7,057 nucleotides of DNA. It comes from Rickettsia typhi. GTDB taxonomy: Bacteria; Pseudomonadota; Alphaproteobacteria; Rickettsiales; UBA1997. The translations under genes were made by a program, and so were the position numbers. Below, one piece after another: positions 1 through 6,241 of the stretch. Each line of letters starts with the position of its first letter. The first letter of the stretch is position 1. The notes beneath the pieces were generated by a model. That model saw nothing but the letters and a program-made list of their open reading frames with translations, was not told where the DNA came from and did no database searches. Where the stretch lies: positions 1 through 7,057 of the forward strand of contig CAMDGT010000061.1 of the NCBI GenBank assembly GCA_945898025.1, given 5' to 3'.

Positions 1-305
1 CCAATATCTGCTCTCATTGATTTAGTGATCATTGATATTGCTGGAGTTGGCAAAGGACCAACTAGAAATACTTCAATTCCAACGGAGGCAAGCCCAGCGG
101 TAATTGCAGATTCAATAACATAGCCAGAGAGGCGGGTGTCTTTCCCTATTACTACTCTGTGCAATTTTTGGTTATTGGCACTTGAAAATTTAATCCCGAC
201 AGCAATTCCAATTTTAAGAGCAATTTCCGCAGTCATGGGAAATTTTCCAACCTTGCCACGAATTCCATCGGTGCCAAAATATTTACGAGACTTCTTGTGA
301 TTCAT
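1..305 (-). CDS. glmM: Phosphoglucosamine mutase GlmM, N-terminal part (cut by window edge)
   Basis: GlmM interconverts glucosamine-6-phosphate and glucosamine-1-phosphate in the cytoplasm, on the route to UDP-GlcNAc, peptidoglycan and lipid A. I translated 101 residues from the ATG at 305-303. Residues 8-17 ([10 protein letters not shown]) are the classic start of the bacterial GlmM family; [12 protein letters not shown] (54-65) and GPLPTPA (83-89) are further signatures of the phosphohexomutase first domain. The window ends just before the expected phosphoserine loop (usually about residue 100), so catalytic competence cannot be judged. The start lies 3 nt after the terC stop, making it the last visible gene of the folE-maf-terC-glmM cluster. 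An AAAGAG about 10 nt upstream, inside terC, is a modest ribosome-binding candidate. The family call is secure; GlmM is preferred over phosphomannomutase because of the [10 protein letters not shown] start. Confidence 0.95.
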   Translation of the reverse strand, partial: MNHKKSRKYFGTDGIRGKVGKFPMTAEIALKIGIAVGIKFSSANNQKLHRVVIGKDTRLSGYVIESAITAGLASVGIEVFLVGPLPTPAISMITKSMRADI

Positions 306-308
306 CGA

Positions 309-1040
309 CTAAACTCTTTTATTGGCAATAATATTTATTATCTCAACACCTAAAGTAAAGAATAAAGCAAAATATAAATAGGTTTTTTCAATTTCAATAT
401 TAAACCCATCAGCAAATAATATTACTCCAACCAAGAATATAAATGCTAGAGCGATAATTTTTAAAGATGGATATTTTGCTAAAAAATCACTAATATATTC
501 AGAACAAATCAACATAACAATCATCGAAACAATAACTGCAGAGATAATTAATTGGATATTGTCAGTCATTCCAACCGCTGTAATTACTGAATCAAAAGAG
601 AAAACGAAATCTATCATTGAAATTTGCAATATAGCTAATAATAAAGATTTTTTATGATGAGGTTTTTTGGCATCTTTTTTATCATCTTCAACACCTCCGT
701 TAATAATGTCTCCGTATAGTTCATGGCCACTTTTTGCCATTAAAAATAAACCGCCAAGAATTAGCAAAATGCTTTTCCAAGAAATTTCCGCACGAAATAT
801 TGTGAATAATGGCTCGGTTAAACCCATTATCCAAGATAAGGTTAAAAGCATTAAAATTCTAATAATCAAGGCGAGAGATAGGCCGAATATTCTTGCGGTT
901 TTTTTAATATTTTTTGGCAATTTATGAACTACCAAAGCAATAAATATTAAATTATCAATACCAAGAATAATTTCTAAAAAAGAAAGAGTGAGGAAGCTTA
1001 TTATTATTGAATAATCGGGAATGATTGAGGCAAAGTTCAT
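309..1040 (-). CDS. TerC family integral membrane protein
   Basis: A 243-residue polytopic inner-membrane protein of the TerC/Alx/YoaE family, linked in various bacteria to metal-ion (notably manganese) handling and tellurite resistance; the role here is not shown by sequence. The two family hallmarks are present: an acidic motif in the first membrane segment (E23, G27, D29, N30 in EIILGIDN) and a second near the middle (D144, F148, D150, S151 in DFVFSFDSV). About seven hydrophobic segments are visible (roughly 12-38, 47-72, 88-103, 131-158, 161-181, 193-212, 220-239), with a charged cytosol-like loop at 115-131 rich in D, K and H. Length is usual for the short TerC form without CBS domains. 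It starts 1 nt after the maf stop and ends 3 nt before glmM, so it is very probably co-transcribed and perhaps translationally coupled. No clear Shine-Dalgarno precedes the ATG. Confidence 0.93.
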   Translation of the reverse strand: MNFASIIPDYSIIISFLTLSFLEIILGIDNLIFIALVVHKLPKNIKKTARIFGLSLALIIRILMLLTLSWIMGLTEPLFTIFRAEISWKSILLILGGLFLMAKSGHELYGDIINGGVEDDKKDAKKPHHKKSLLLAILQISMIDFVFSFDSVITAVGMTDNIQLIISAVIVSMIVMLICSEYISDFLAKYPSLKIIALAFIFLVGVILFADGFNIEIEKTYLYFALFFTLGVEIINIIANKRV

Positions 1041-1041
1041 T

Positions 1042-1689
1042 TTATTTGTGAAATTGATTAATATTAAGAAATTTATTTTGATGCAAGAAGCTGATTACAG
1101 GCTGTATTGCAAGCCCCAATATTGAATAATAATCACCTTCAACCTTTTTAAATAAATGCTTGCCAAGAGATTCATATTTATAGCTACCTGCGCAACCCCA
1201 AGGTTTATCTATCTCGACATAGAGCTTTATTTGTTCTAAAGAAAGCTGACTAAGCCACATTTTAGCAGTAGTGGATTTTCTAAAAATAATTTTATTATTT
1301 AATATAATTACTACCGCATTATGTTGTAAATGCATATCATTACTCATCATTTGCAATTGGTTAATTGCTTCCTCGGCGCTATTTGATTTATTGATAATAT
1401 TGCCTTCAAATTCACAAATTTGATCGGAGCCAATAATTAGATGATTGTCATATTTTTTACTTAAAGATCTAGCCTTGCCAATTGCTAGCTCTAAAGCTAT
1501 TTTTTTGATATTAATACTTAAATTATTTTTACTTTGCTCAATAATCAATTGCTGTTTAGCTTCTTCTTCTAGAAACTCAGGAGATTCACAAATGAAGGAA
1601 ATTCCAATATCTGTTAATATTTTTTTTCTTATCGCGGAATTAGATGCTAAAACTACTGGCAAATTAGAACTACTAGAAACAAGGTTCAT
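1042..1689 (-). CDS. maf: Maf family nucleoside-triphosphate pyrophosphatase, YceF-like subgroup
   Basis: Maf proteins hydrolyse non-canonical or modified nucleoside triphosphates to monophosphates and pyrophosphate; the E. coli YceF subgroup prefers m7GTP. The protein has 215 residues. Visible motifs are the substrate-loop start LASNSAIRKKIL (14-25), the catalytic acidic site in IIGSDQ (D89), and the CAGSYKYES segment (166-174) followed by EGD (184-186). The SDQ rather than ADT form and the CAGSYK segment match my recollection of YceF rather than YhdE/MafB-type enzymes; that subgroup call is from memory. Residues 40-62 look slightly longer and more polar than in E. coli YceF. The ATG shares its first base with the folE TAA (TAATG junction), suggesting termination-reinitiation; terC begins 1 nt after its stop. 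No Shine-Dalgarno is evident. Confidence 0.92.
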   Translation of the reverse strand: MNLVSSSSNLPVVLASNSAIRKKILTDIGISFICESPEFLEEEAKQQLIIEQSKNNLSINIKKIALELAIGKARSLSKKYDNHLIIGSDQICEFEGNIINKSNSAEEAINQLQMMSNDMHLQHNAVVIILNNKIIFRKSTTAKMWLSQLSLEQIKLYVEIDKPWGCAGSYKYESLGKHLFKKVEGDYYSILGLAIQPVISFLHQNKFLNINQFHK

Positions 1690-2318
1690 TAATAATTTAT
1701 TTTATTAGCAATCAGATTTAAAAAGCGATCTTCAAGATTGGGATCTTTTTGAAATTGCCCTAACATTCTTTTAGTGATGGTGCAAGTGCTAATATTATGA
1801 ATGCCTCTAGTGGTCATGCATTGATGTTTAGCATTAATCAAAACCGCAACTCCCTTAGGTTTTAGAGCAAAATTGATAGTATCTGCAATTTGAGCAGTCA
1901 TTGTTTCTTGAGTTTGTAGCCTTTTAGCAAAAACTTCAAGCAAACGGGCTATTTTACTTATTCCAACAACTTTTTGATTGGGAATATAAGCAATATGAGC
2001 GACTCCAATAATTGGTACCATATGATGTTCGCAATGAGATTCAAACCTCATATCTTTAAGCAAGACAATATCATCATAACCAGCTACTTCTTCAAAAGTT
2101 TTGCCAATAATTGCAACTGGGTCTTGATTATATCCAGAAAAAAACTCTTTATAGGCATTTGCTACTCTTTTTGGAGTTTCAATTAAACCTTCTCTATTTG
2201 GATTGTCTCCTGCCCAAGCAATCAGAGTTCTAACTGCCTCTTCAGCTTGTTCTTGAGTTGGGCGAATTATGTTTATAGAGTTTTTATGGGAATTTTTATT
2301 GATATTTTTATTGTTCAT
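1689..2318 (-). CDS. folE: GTP cyclohydrolase I (FolE, type IA)
   Basis: FolE converts GTP to 7,8-dihydroneopterin triphosphate and formate, the first step to tetrahydrofolate and also to the queuosine precursor pathway. The 209-residue protein shows the full signature: RVANAYKEFFSGY (51-63), HCEHHM (95-100) and AKHQCMTTRG (163-172). Zinc ligands by alignment to the E. coli enzyme are C96, H99 and C167, with catalytic H98 and H165, all present. The first 20 residues are Asn/Lys-rich and probably disordered. The ATG at 2318 is the first in frame; upstream is only a weak TAAGA very close to the start. It is the promoter-proximal gene of the minus-strand cluster, and its stop overlaps the maf start by 1 nt. 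The functional link with Maf, TerC and GlmM is not obvious; the packing looks like genome compaction. Confidence 0.97.
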   Translation of the reverse strand: MNNKNINKNSHKNSINIIRPTQEQAEEAVRTLIAWAGDNPNREGLIETPKRVANAYKEFFSGYNQDPVAIIGKTFEEVAGYDDIVLLKDMRFESHCEHHMVPIIGVAHIAYIPNQKVVGISKIARLLEVFAKRLQTQETMTAQIADTINFALKPKGVAVLINAKHQCMTTRGIHNISTCTITKRMLGQFQKDPNLEDRFLNLIANKINY

Positions 2319-2346
2319 TCTTAAATTGTTTTAGTTTATAGCGGTT

Positions 2347-2375
2347 TTGATAACTTGCATATTAATGACTATAAA
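2347..2375 (+). promoter_or_regulatory. Candidate sigma70-type promoter for tsaB
   Basis: TTGATA (2347-2352) and TATAAA (2370-2375) are separated by exactly 17 nt on the plus strand, in the divergent spacer between folE and tsaB. If used, it would leave a leader of about 165 nt before the chosen tsaB start at 2547. A small inverted repeat, TTAGA/TCTAA with a 5-nt loop (2400-2414), lies in that leader. Chance occurrence in AT-rich DNA is possible. Confidence 0.33.
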
Positions 2376-2426
2376 TTTTATTAAGTAAATCTATATAACT
2401 TAGATATGGTCTAAATATTTTAGCCC

Positions 2427-2457
2427 ATTATAATAAAAATTATTTATCAAAATACAA
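2427..2457 (-). promoter_or_regulatory. Candidate sigma70-type promoter for the folE-maf-terC-glmM cluster
   Basis: On the minus strand a perfect TATAAT (complement of 2427-2432) is preceded by TTGTAT (complement of 2452-2457) with a 19-nt spacer, longer than the ideal 17. It lies about 110 nt upstream of the folE start. In DNA this AT-rich, -10-like hexamers are common by chance, so this is only a candidate. Confidence 0.3.
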
Positions 2458-2546
2458 GTAAAATATTGGAAAAAATTATTATTTTACCTAAGTTAAAACT
2501 AGTAATTAAAAATTTTAAAACATCAATCAAAAACTATTTTAAATAT

Positions 2547-3275
2547 ATGAAAATATTGGCATTTGATAGTTGTAATTCTTGGCTATCTGTCGCTTTAACT
2601 GAAGATAAAAAAACAATTGCAATCAGCAATATTTTTGATAATCAAAAGCAATCAGAATTATTAATTTCTGAAATAGAAAAAATTCTTCAAAGTTGCAATA
2701 TATGGTATCAACAACTTGATGCAATCATTACTAATCGTGGCCCCAGTAGCTTTACTTCGGTTAGAATAGGTTTATCAGTTGCTAGAACAATTGCAATTGC
2801 TAGTAAAATTCCAGTTTTAGCTTGCGATTATTTTGAAATTATCGCTTATCAATATTTGCAAAATCAATGGCTGAATCAATTTGCCAACAATAATCAAGAA
2901 GTTCCGATGATTATTGTGCTTGATGCCAGCAATGAAGAGTTTTTTTGTCAAGAATTTTTAATCACCGACAAAGATAATGATTGCAAATCAATAAAGAGAA
3001 TAGACCAGCCTTATCTTGCAAATTTTGCTAATATTGAAGAAAAATTATCAAAATCTAGTTTTTTAATTGGCGGACCAGCAAAAATAAGCATCGCTAATCA
3101 ATGTCAAAAAAAGAACATTAATTATTTTATTAACCCTCAAAACGAAAAATTAGAAGCAAATTATTTTGCAGAATTTGCTTTGGAAAAATTAAATGATAAG
3201 AATTTTTCTATTGAGAGCCTGAAAAACCTTGAACCTCTTTATATTAGAAACCCAAATATTAGTAGTAGAAAATAA
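2547..3275 (+). CDS. tsaB: tRNA threonylcarbamoyladenosine biosynthesis protein TsaB
   Basis: TsaB is the non-catalytic partner of TsaD in the complex that places the t6A modification at position 37 of ANN-decoding tRNAs. From the ATG at 2547 the protein has 242 residues. It begins MKILAFDSCNSWLSVAL, matching the ASKHA-fold first strand (MKILAIDTS type) of the family. The signature loop is RGPSSFTSVRIGLSVAR (64-80), normally GPGSFTGVRIGL, and the C-terminal EPLYIRNP segment corresponds to the usual P-x-Y-x-R end. The frame stays open upstream to a TTG at 2466, but those 27 Lys/Ile/Asn-rich residues resemble nothing in the family, so 2547 is chosen; neither start has a good Shine-Dalgarno. The two Gly-to-Ser changes in the loop are unusual but compatible with the fold. 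It converges on erpA with an 8-nt gap and no room for a terminator. Confidence 0.92.
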   Translation: MKILAFDSCNSWLSVALTEDKKTIAISNIFDNQKQSELLISEIEKILQSCNIWYQQLDAIITNRGPSSFTSVRIGLSVARTIAIASKIPVLACDYFEIIAYQYLQNQWLNQFANNNQEVPMIIVLDASNEEFFCQEFLITDKDNDCKSIKRIDQPYLANFANIEEKLSKSSFLIGGPAKISIANQCQKKNINYFINPQNEKLEANYFAEFALEKLNDKNFSIESLKNLEPLYIRNPNISSRK

Positions 3276-3283
3276 AATATCGA

Positions 3284-3607
3284 TTAAATTGCAAATGAAG
3301 AACCGCAACCGCATTTGCTAGTTGCGTTAGGGTTATTAACTTTAAAATAAGATGCACCTATCTCTTTTATAAAATCTATCTCCGCATTTTCAAGAAATTG
3401 CAAAGAAGTTTTATCGGTAATTGCAATATTTTGATTATTAGACCTTGCTATGATTATATCTTCATTAGCTTGTTGATTATCAAAATTAAAATTATATTGA
3501 AAGCCGTTGCAACCGCCACTATCAACGGTAATTCTTAAAAATTGCTTTTTAGGGTCTTGCTTTATTTCATTAATTCTTGCAATTGCTGATTCAGTAAGCT
3601 TTATCAT
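3284..3607 (-). CDS. erpA: A-type iron-sulfur cluster carrier (ErpA/IscA/HesB family)
   Basis: A-type carriers receive Fe-S clusters from the assembly scaffold and hand them to apo-enzymes in the cytoplasm. The 107-residue protein is of normal family length. It has the three invariant cysteines: C33 in SGGCNGFQYNF and C99/C101 in the C-terminal CGCGSSF motif. It opens with LTESAIARI, the standard first helix (usually LTxxAaxkI). Choosing among ErpA, IscA and SufA by eye is uncertain; the GGCNGFQYNFNFD stretch and the absence of neighbouring isc or suf genes favour an ErpA-like carrier. It follows the hisE-like gene with a 3-nt gap, so the two are probably one transcript. No clear Shine-Dalgarno is seen before the ATG. 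Confidence 0.9.
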   Translation of the reverse strand: MIKLTESAIARINEIKQDPKKQFLRITVDSGGCNGFQYNFNFDNQQANEDIIIARSNNQNIAITDKTSLQFLENAEIDFIKEIGASYFKVNNPNATSKCGCGSSFAI

Positions 3608-3610
3608 AAT

Positions 3611-4306
3611 TTATTTTTGTACATTTCTTTTATATAGCTCATCTAAGATTTTATCAAAACTAATATTGCTTGAAGCCAGTAATATTAAGGTATGATAGAA
3701 AAGATCGCAAACCTCATTGATTAGATCTTGTTTTGATTTTTGATTATCTCTTTGTTGATTTATAAAGGCAGCAATTATAACCTCGGTTGATTCCTCGCCA
3801 ATTTTACGAGTAATTCTTGCCACTCCACCATTATGCAATTCTGCGGTATATGATTTTTTGCTGTCTTCCTTATCGTAAGGAGTAGTTTTGTTATTTTGAT
3901 GATTAATTTTTTGATATAGCAATTTTGCTAGATTTTCAATTGAAAAATGATGATTTCTGGTTGAGTTTTCAATTATTGAGTTATGATTTCTTTTATTTTG
4001 AATAATTGATTTAGCCTTAGAATTACTCATTAATTCTTCACCAAATCTTGAATTATTGGTTTTTTTGATATATTTTTTTTGTGGCTGATTATCTTGAAAA
4101 GAATTTCTTGAATTTCCGCCCTCGCCTTCTGATTTAAAAGGTCTTGAGTTGAAAGGTCTTCTTGGATTTTCTCCTTCGCCTTCTGATTTAAAAGGTCTTC
4201 TTGGATTTTCTCCTTCGCCCTTTGATTTAAAAGGTCTTGAGTTGAAAGAGCTTGATTTGAAAGAATTTGATTTAAAAGAGCCTGTTTTGCTAGCCTTATT
4301 TTTCAT
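3611..4306 (-). CDS. hisE: HisE-like phosphoribosyl-ATP pyrophosphatase domain with long low-complexity N-terminal extension
   Basis: The C-terminal part (about 123-230 of 231) matches the PRA-PH (HisE) family, which hydrolyses phosphoribosyl-ATP to phosphoribosyl-AMP and pyrophosphate in histidine synthesis and belongs to the MazG-like all-alpha superfamily. Visible landmarks are SYTAEL (152-157), the metal-binding KIGEESTEV (168-176; E171, E172, E175) and EVCDLFYH (198-205; E198, D201). HisE is normally about 90-110 residues. Here the first 120 are Ser/Phe/Lys/Arg/Gly/Glu/Asn-rich, apparently disordered, with three 13-residue repeats of the type KSEGEGENPRRPF (27-39, 40-52, 58-70). The start at 4306 keeps the repeats in frame; M93 (4030) is an alternative giving a 139-residue protein. 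No other his gene is visible, so a role in histidine synthesis is unproven and nucleotide clean-up is possible. It lies directly upstream of erpA. Confidence 0.8.
   Translation of the reverse strand: MKNKASKTGSFKSNSFKSSSFNSRPFKSKGEGENPRRPFKSEGEGENPRRPFNSRPFKSEGEGGNSRNSFQDNQPQKKYIKKTNNSRFGEELMSNSKAKSIIQNKRNHNSIIENSTRNHHFSIENLAKLLYQKINHQNNKTTPYDKEDSKKSYTAELHNGGVARITRKIGEESTEVIIAAFINQQRDNQKSKQDLINEVCDLFYHTLILLASSNISFDKILDELYKRNVQK
4097..4229 (-). repeat. In-frame 39-bp tandem repeats in the hisE-like 5' part
   Basis: Two adjacent 39-bp copies (4191-4229 and 4152-4190) differ at only two positions. A third, diverged 39-bp copy (4097-4135) is separated from them by a 15-bp spacer coding NSRPF. 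Each unit encodes 13 residues (KSEGEGENPRRPF type), so copy-number change would keep the frame. Shorter related SFKS/SFNSRPF motifs continue towards the start codon. Confidence 0.85.
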
Positions 4307-4472
4307 AATTTTTAGAGATTATTAATTTATAGATATTGGATTCATAAATACTAACATCAATTTTTAATAGTTAAATAAAATATTCAATTAATTTTATATA
4401 AATTTACCAATGAAATTGTTGATTTTAAAACATACTTATTTTTTAATTGAAGGTTATAAAAATCTTTTAAAT

Positions 4473-4505
4473 AAAAAATCTCAATAAAAAAAATCTCAAT
4501 AAAAA
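4473..4505 (+). repeat. 15-bp tandem duplication in the guaB leader
   Basis: The unit AAAAAATCTCAATAA occurs at 4473-4487 and again perfectly at 4488-4502, with three further matching bases (2.2 copies). It ends 3 bases before the guaB Shine-Dalgarno site. Confidence 0.85.
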
Positions 4506-4507
4506 CC

Positions 4508-4513
4508 TAAGGA
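4508..4513 (+). promoter_or_regulatory. Shine-Dalgarno site of guaB
   Basis: TAAGGA lies 3 nt before the ATG at 4517, so the spacing is short. It is the only strong Shine-Dalgarno-like site in the window and supports 4517 as the guaB start despite the N-terminal extension. Confidence 0.7.
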
Positions 4514-4516
4514 AAA

Positions 4517-6046
4517 ATGAGCAAAAACAACAACACAACCAAAAAGGTAGCTAATAAAAATATTTCTAGAAGCGATATCATCAAAGAAATTCAAGAATCT
4601 TTAACTTTTGACGACTTGCTTCTTAAGCCAGCATTATCAACTGTTTTGCCCACAGATGCAGATACCAAAACTAGAATTACTAAAAAAATTAGCATTAATA
4701 TTCCCATTATCTCTTCAGCTATGGACACCGTAACCGAGAGTCGTCTTGCCATTGCAATGGCTCAATGCGGTGGAATTGGCTGTATTCACAAAAATTTAAC
4801 CATCAAAGAACAAGCCGATGAAATTCGTCGAGTAAAAAAATTTGAATCAGGAATCGTTATCAATCCAGTAACCATCGATGTCGATAAATCTTTGGGCGAT
4901 GCATTGAATCTTATGCATACTCACGGAATATCAGGTATTCCAGTGGTTAAAAACGGTAGCAAAATATTGATGGGAATAATCACCAATCGCGATGTTCGCT
5001 TTGCAACCGATAAAAAACAGCCCATAAAAGAATTGATGACAAAATCAAATCTAGTAACCGCAACAAGCAATCTCGGCAAGAACGATGCCAAAGCTTTGTT
5101 GCATAAAAATAAAATTGAGCGAATTATCATCGTTGATAATCAAAATAATTGCATTGGCTTAATTACTGGTAAAGATTTAGAAAAAAATAAGCAATTTCCA
5201 AATGCTTCCAAAGATAGCCAAGGAAGGCTTATCGTTGCAGGAGCAACGGGGGTTGGCAAAGAGGGCATTCAAAGAACAGAAAGCCTTATTGAAGCTGGAG
5301 CAGACATTATAACTATTGATACCTCACACGGTCATTCAATTGGGGTTATTGAAACTATGAGGCAGTTAAAAAAATTATTTCCTAAACAAGAATTTATCGC
5401 TGGCAATATTGCCACCAAAGAAGCCGCCAAAGCTTTAATTGACGCAGGGGCAGATGCTGTTAAAGTGGGGATAGGGCCGGGGTCAATTTGCACCACTAGG
5501 GTTGTTGCGGGGGTTGGGGTTCCTCAATTTTCAGCAATTATTGATGTAGTAGAATTTTGCGATAAAGTCAAGGTGCCAGTAATATCAGATGGCGGAATTA
5601 GATTCTCTGGCGATTTAGCTAAAGCAATAGGAGCCGGAGCCAATGCAGTAATGCTTGGTGGCCTACTAGCAGGAACGGAAGAAACTCCCGGAGAAATTGT
5701 ATTATTCAAAGGTAGGTCTTATAAAATATATCGTGGTATGGGCTCATTAGGGGCGATGTCTCGCGGGTCGGCAGATCGCTATTTTCAACAAGATATCAAA
5801 GATAAACTAAAATTAGTCCCCGAAGGTGTGGAGGGAAGAGTTGCCTATAAGGGCTCAGTTGCGGATGTAATTCATCAATTAGTAGGAGGTCTTAAATCTG
5901 CGATGGGCTACACAGGAAATGCCAATATTGAAGAAATGAGACATAATTGTCAATTTGTCAGAATTACTAATTCTGGGCTTCGAGAAAGCCACCCCCATTC
6001 AATTATCATAACTACCGAATCTCCCAATTATACAACAGAGAGTTAG
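4517..6046 (+). CDS. guaB: Inosine-5'-monophosphate dehydrogenase (GuaB)
   Basis: GuaB oxidises IMP to XMP with NAD+, the committed step to guanine nucleotides, as a cytoplasmic tetramer. The 509-residue protein is complete. [11 protein letters not shown] (31-41) and SSAMDTVTE (66-74) open the TIM barrel. A pair of CBS domains occupies roughly 112-222 (GISGIPVV at 137-144; second repeat from about 173). Catalytic-core motifs are IDTSHGHS (267-274), [11 protein letters not shown] (318-328, catalytic C325), SDGGIR (357-362), [10 protein letters not shown] (405-414) and the mobile-flap RY pair (421-422). The first 24 residues are an Asn/Lys-rich extension relative to typical GuaB, but the Shine-Dalgarno position and lack of another early Met support the start. 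It reads as a single-gene unit: hisE diverges upstream and a hairpin follows immediately. Presence implies salvage or import of IMP/hypoxanthine, or purine synthesis elsewhere. Confidence 0.98.
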   Translation: MSKNNNTTKKVANKNISRSDIIKEIQESLTFDDLLLKPALSTVLPTDADTKTRITKKISINIPIISSAMDTVTESRLAIAMAQCGGIGCIHKNLTIKEQADEIRRVKKFESGIVINPVTIDVDKSLGDALNLMHTHGISGIPVVKNGSKILMGIITNRDVRFATDKKQPIKELMTKSNLVTATSNLGKNDAKALLHKNKIERIIIVDNQNNCIGLITGKDLEKNKQFPNASKDSQGRLIVAGATGVGKEGIQRTESLIEAGADIITIDTSHGHSIGVIETMRQLKKLFPKQEFIAGNIATKEAAKALIDAGADAVKVGIGPGSICTTRVVAGVGVPQFSAIIDVVEFCDKVKVPVISDGGIRFSGDLAKAIGAGANAVMLGGLLAGTEETPGEIVLFKGRSYKIYRGMGSLGAMSRGSADRYFQQDIKDKLKLVPEGVEGRVAYKGSVADVIHQLVGGLKSAMGYTGNANIEEMRHNCQFVRITNSGLRESHPHSIIITTESPNYTTES

Positions 6047-6072
6047 TTAGAAAATTGTAAATTTCTAACTAA
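6043..6072 (+). terminator. Hairpin overlapping the guaB stop, probable terminator
   Basis: TTAGTTAGAAA (6043-6053) and TTTCTAACTAA (6062-6072) are perfect 11-bp inverted arms around an 8-nt loop; the left arm contains the guaB stop codon. A short TTTT follows at 6075-6078. The stem is AT-rich and the U-tract short, so it may be a weak intrinsic terminator or an RNA 3'-end stabiliser. Confidence 0.6.
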
Positions 6073-6094
6073 GCTTTTAATTGGTTAATAAATT

Positions 6095-6241
6095 ATGTCA
6101 CTATCGATCGATATTTTAGAAAATGAAATATTAGCAAAATATCCAAATGTGCTTGAAATCACCAGTTAGAAAGGTGAAAAAATATTTTTTCATCCTGCGG
6201 TTGCAATACCCAAAATAATCTCAAAATTATATAAAATATGA
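6095..6241 (+). pseudogene. Small ORF with one internal TAG, possibly a decayed gene upstream of mod
   Basis: From the ATG at 6095 the frame reads 24 codons to a TAG (6167-6169), then stays open for 23 more codons to a TGA (6239-6241) that overlaps the mod ATG as ATGA, the arrangement typical of coupled operon genes. Read through the TAG, the product would be about 48 residues: a first half like MSLSIDILENEILAKYPNV and a second half containing KGEKIFFHPAVAIPKI. I do not recognise a family. Either a nonsense mutation has split a small gene, or only the 24-residue ORF is real, or neither is coding. A perfect 12-bp palindrome, TATCGATCGATA (6102-6113), lies within it. Confidence 0.35.

Larger units (their letters stand above)
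4307..4516 (+). other. Divergent intergenic region hisE / guaB
   Basis: A 210-nt, extremely AT-rich spacer between two divergently read genes must hold promoters for both. A possible plus-strand -10 (TATAAA, 4455-4460) lacks a convincing -35, and I could not find a confident minus-strand pair. A 15-bp tandem duplication (4473-4505) sits directly in front of the guaB ribosome-binding site. No riboswitch-like structure or terminator was seen. Confidence 0.5.

Noticed and set aside
667..927. Plus-strand open frame of 86 codons
   Set aside because: It lies wholly antisense to terC, whose motifs are clear, and its translation has no family features.
1445..1708. Plus-strand open frame of 87 codons
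   Set aside because: Antisense shadow of maf; the hydrophobic look comes from the complement of an AT-rich gene.
1974..2186. Plus-strand open frame of 70 codons
   Set aside because: Antisense to the most conserved part of folE; no independent support.
2466..2546. Upstream extension of tsaB from a TTG start
   Set aside because: The 27 added residues are Lys/Ile/Asn-rich with no resemblance to the family, while the ATG at 2547 gives the canonical TsaB N-terminus.
3276..3283. Bidirectional terminator between convergent tsaB and erpA
   Set aside because: Only 8 nt separate the stops and I saw no inverted repeat across the junction.
3507..3695. Plus-strand open frame of 62 codons
   Set aside because: Spans antisense of the erpA-hisE junction; no ribosome-binding site or recognisable product.
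4307..4516. Purine riboswitch in front of guaB
   Set aside because: The leader is nearly all A/T with a tandem repeat; I found no paired helices or aptamer-like conserved core.
4921..5709. Two minus-strand open frames at 4921-5130 and 5524-5709
   Set aside because: Both lie antisense within the complete guaB gene and show no family features.
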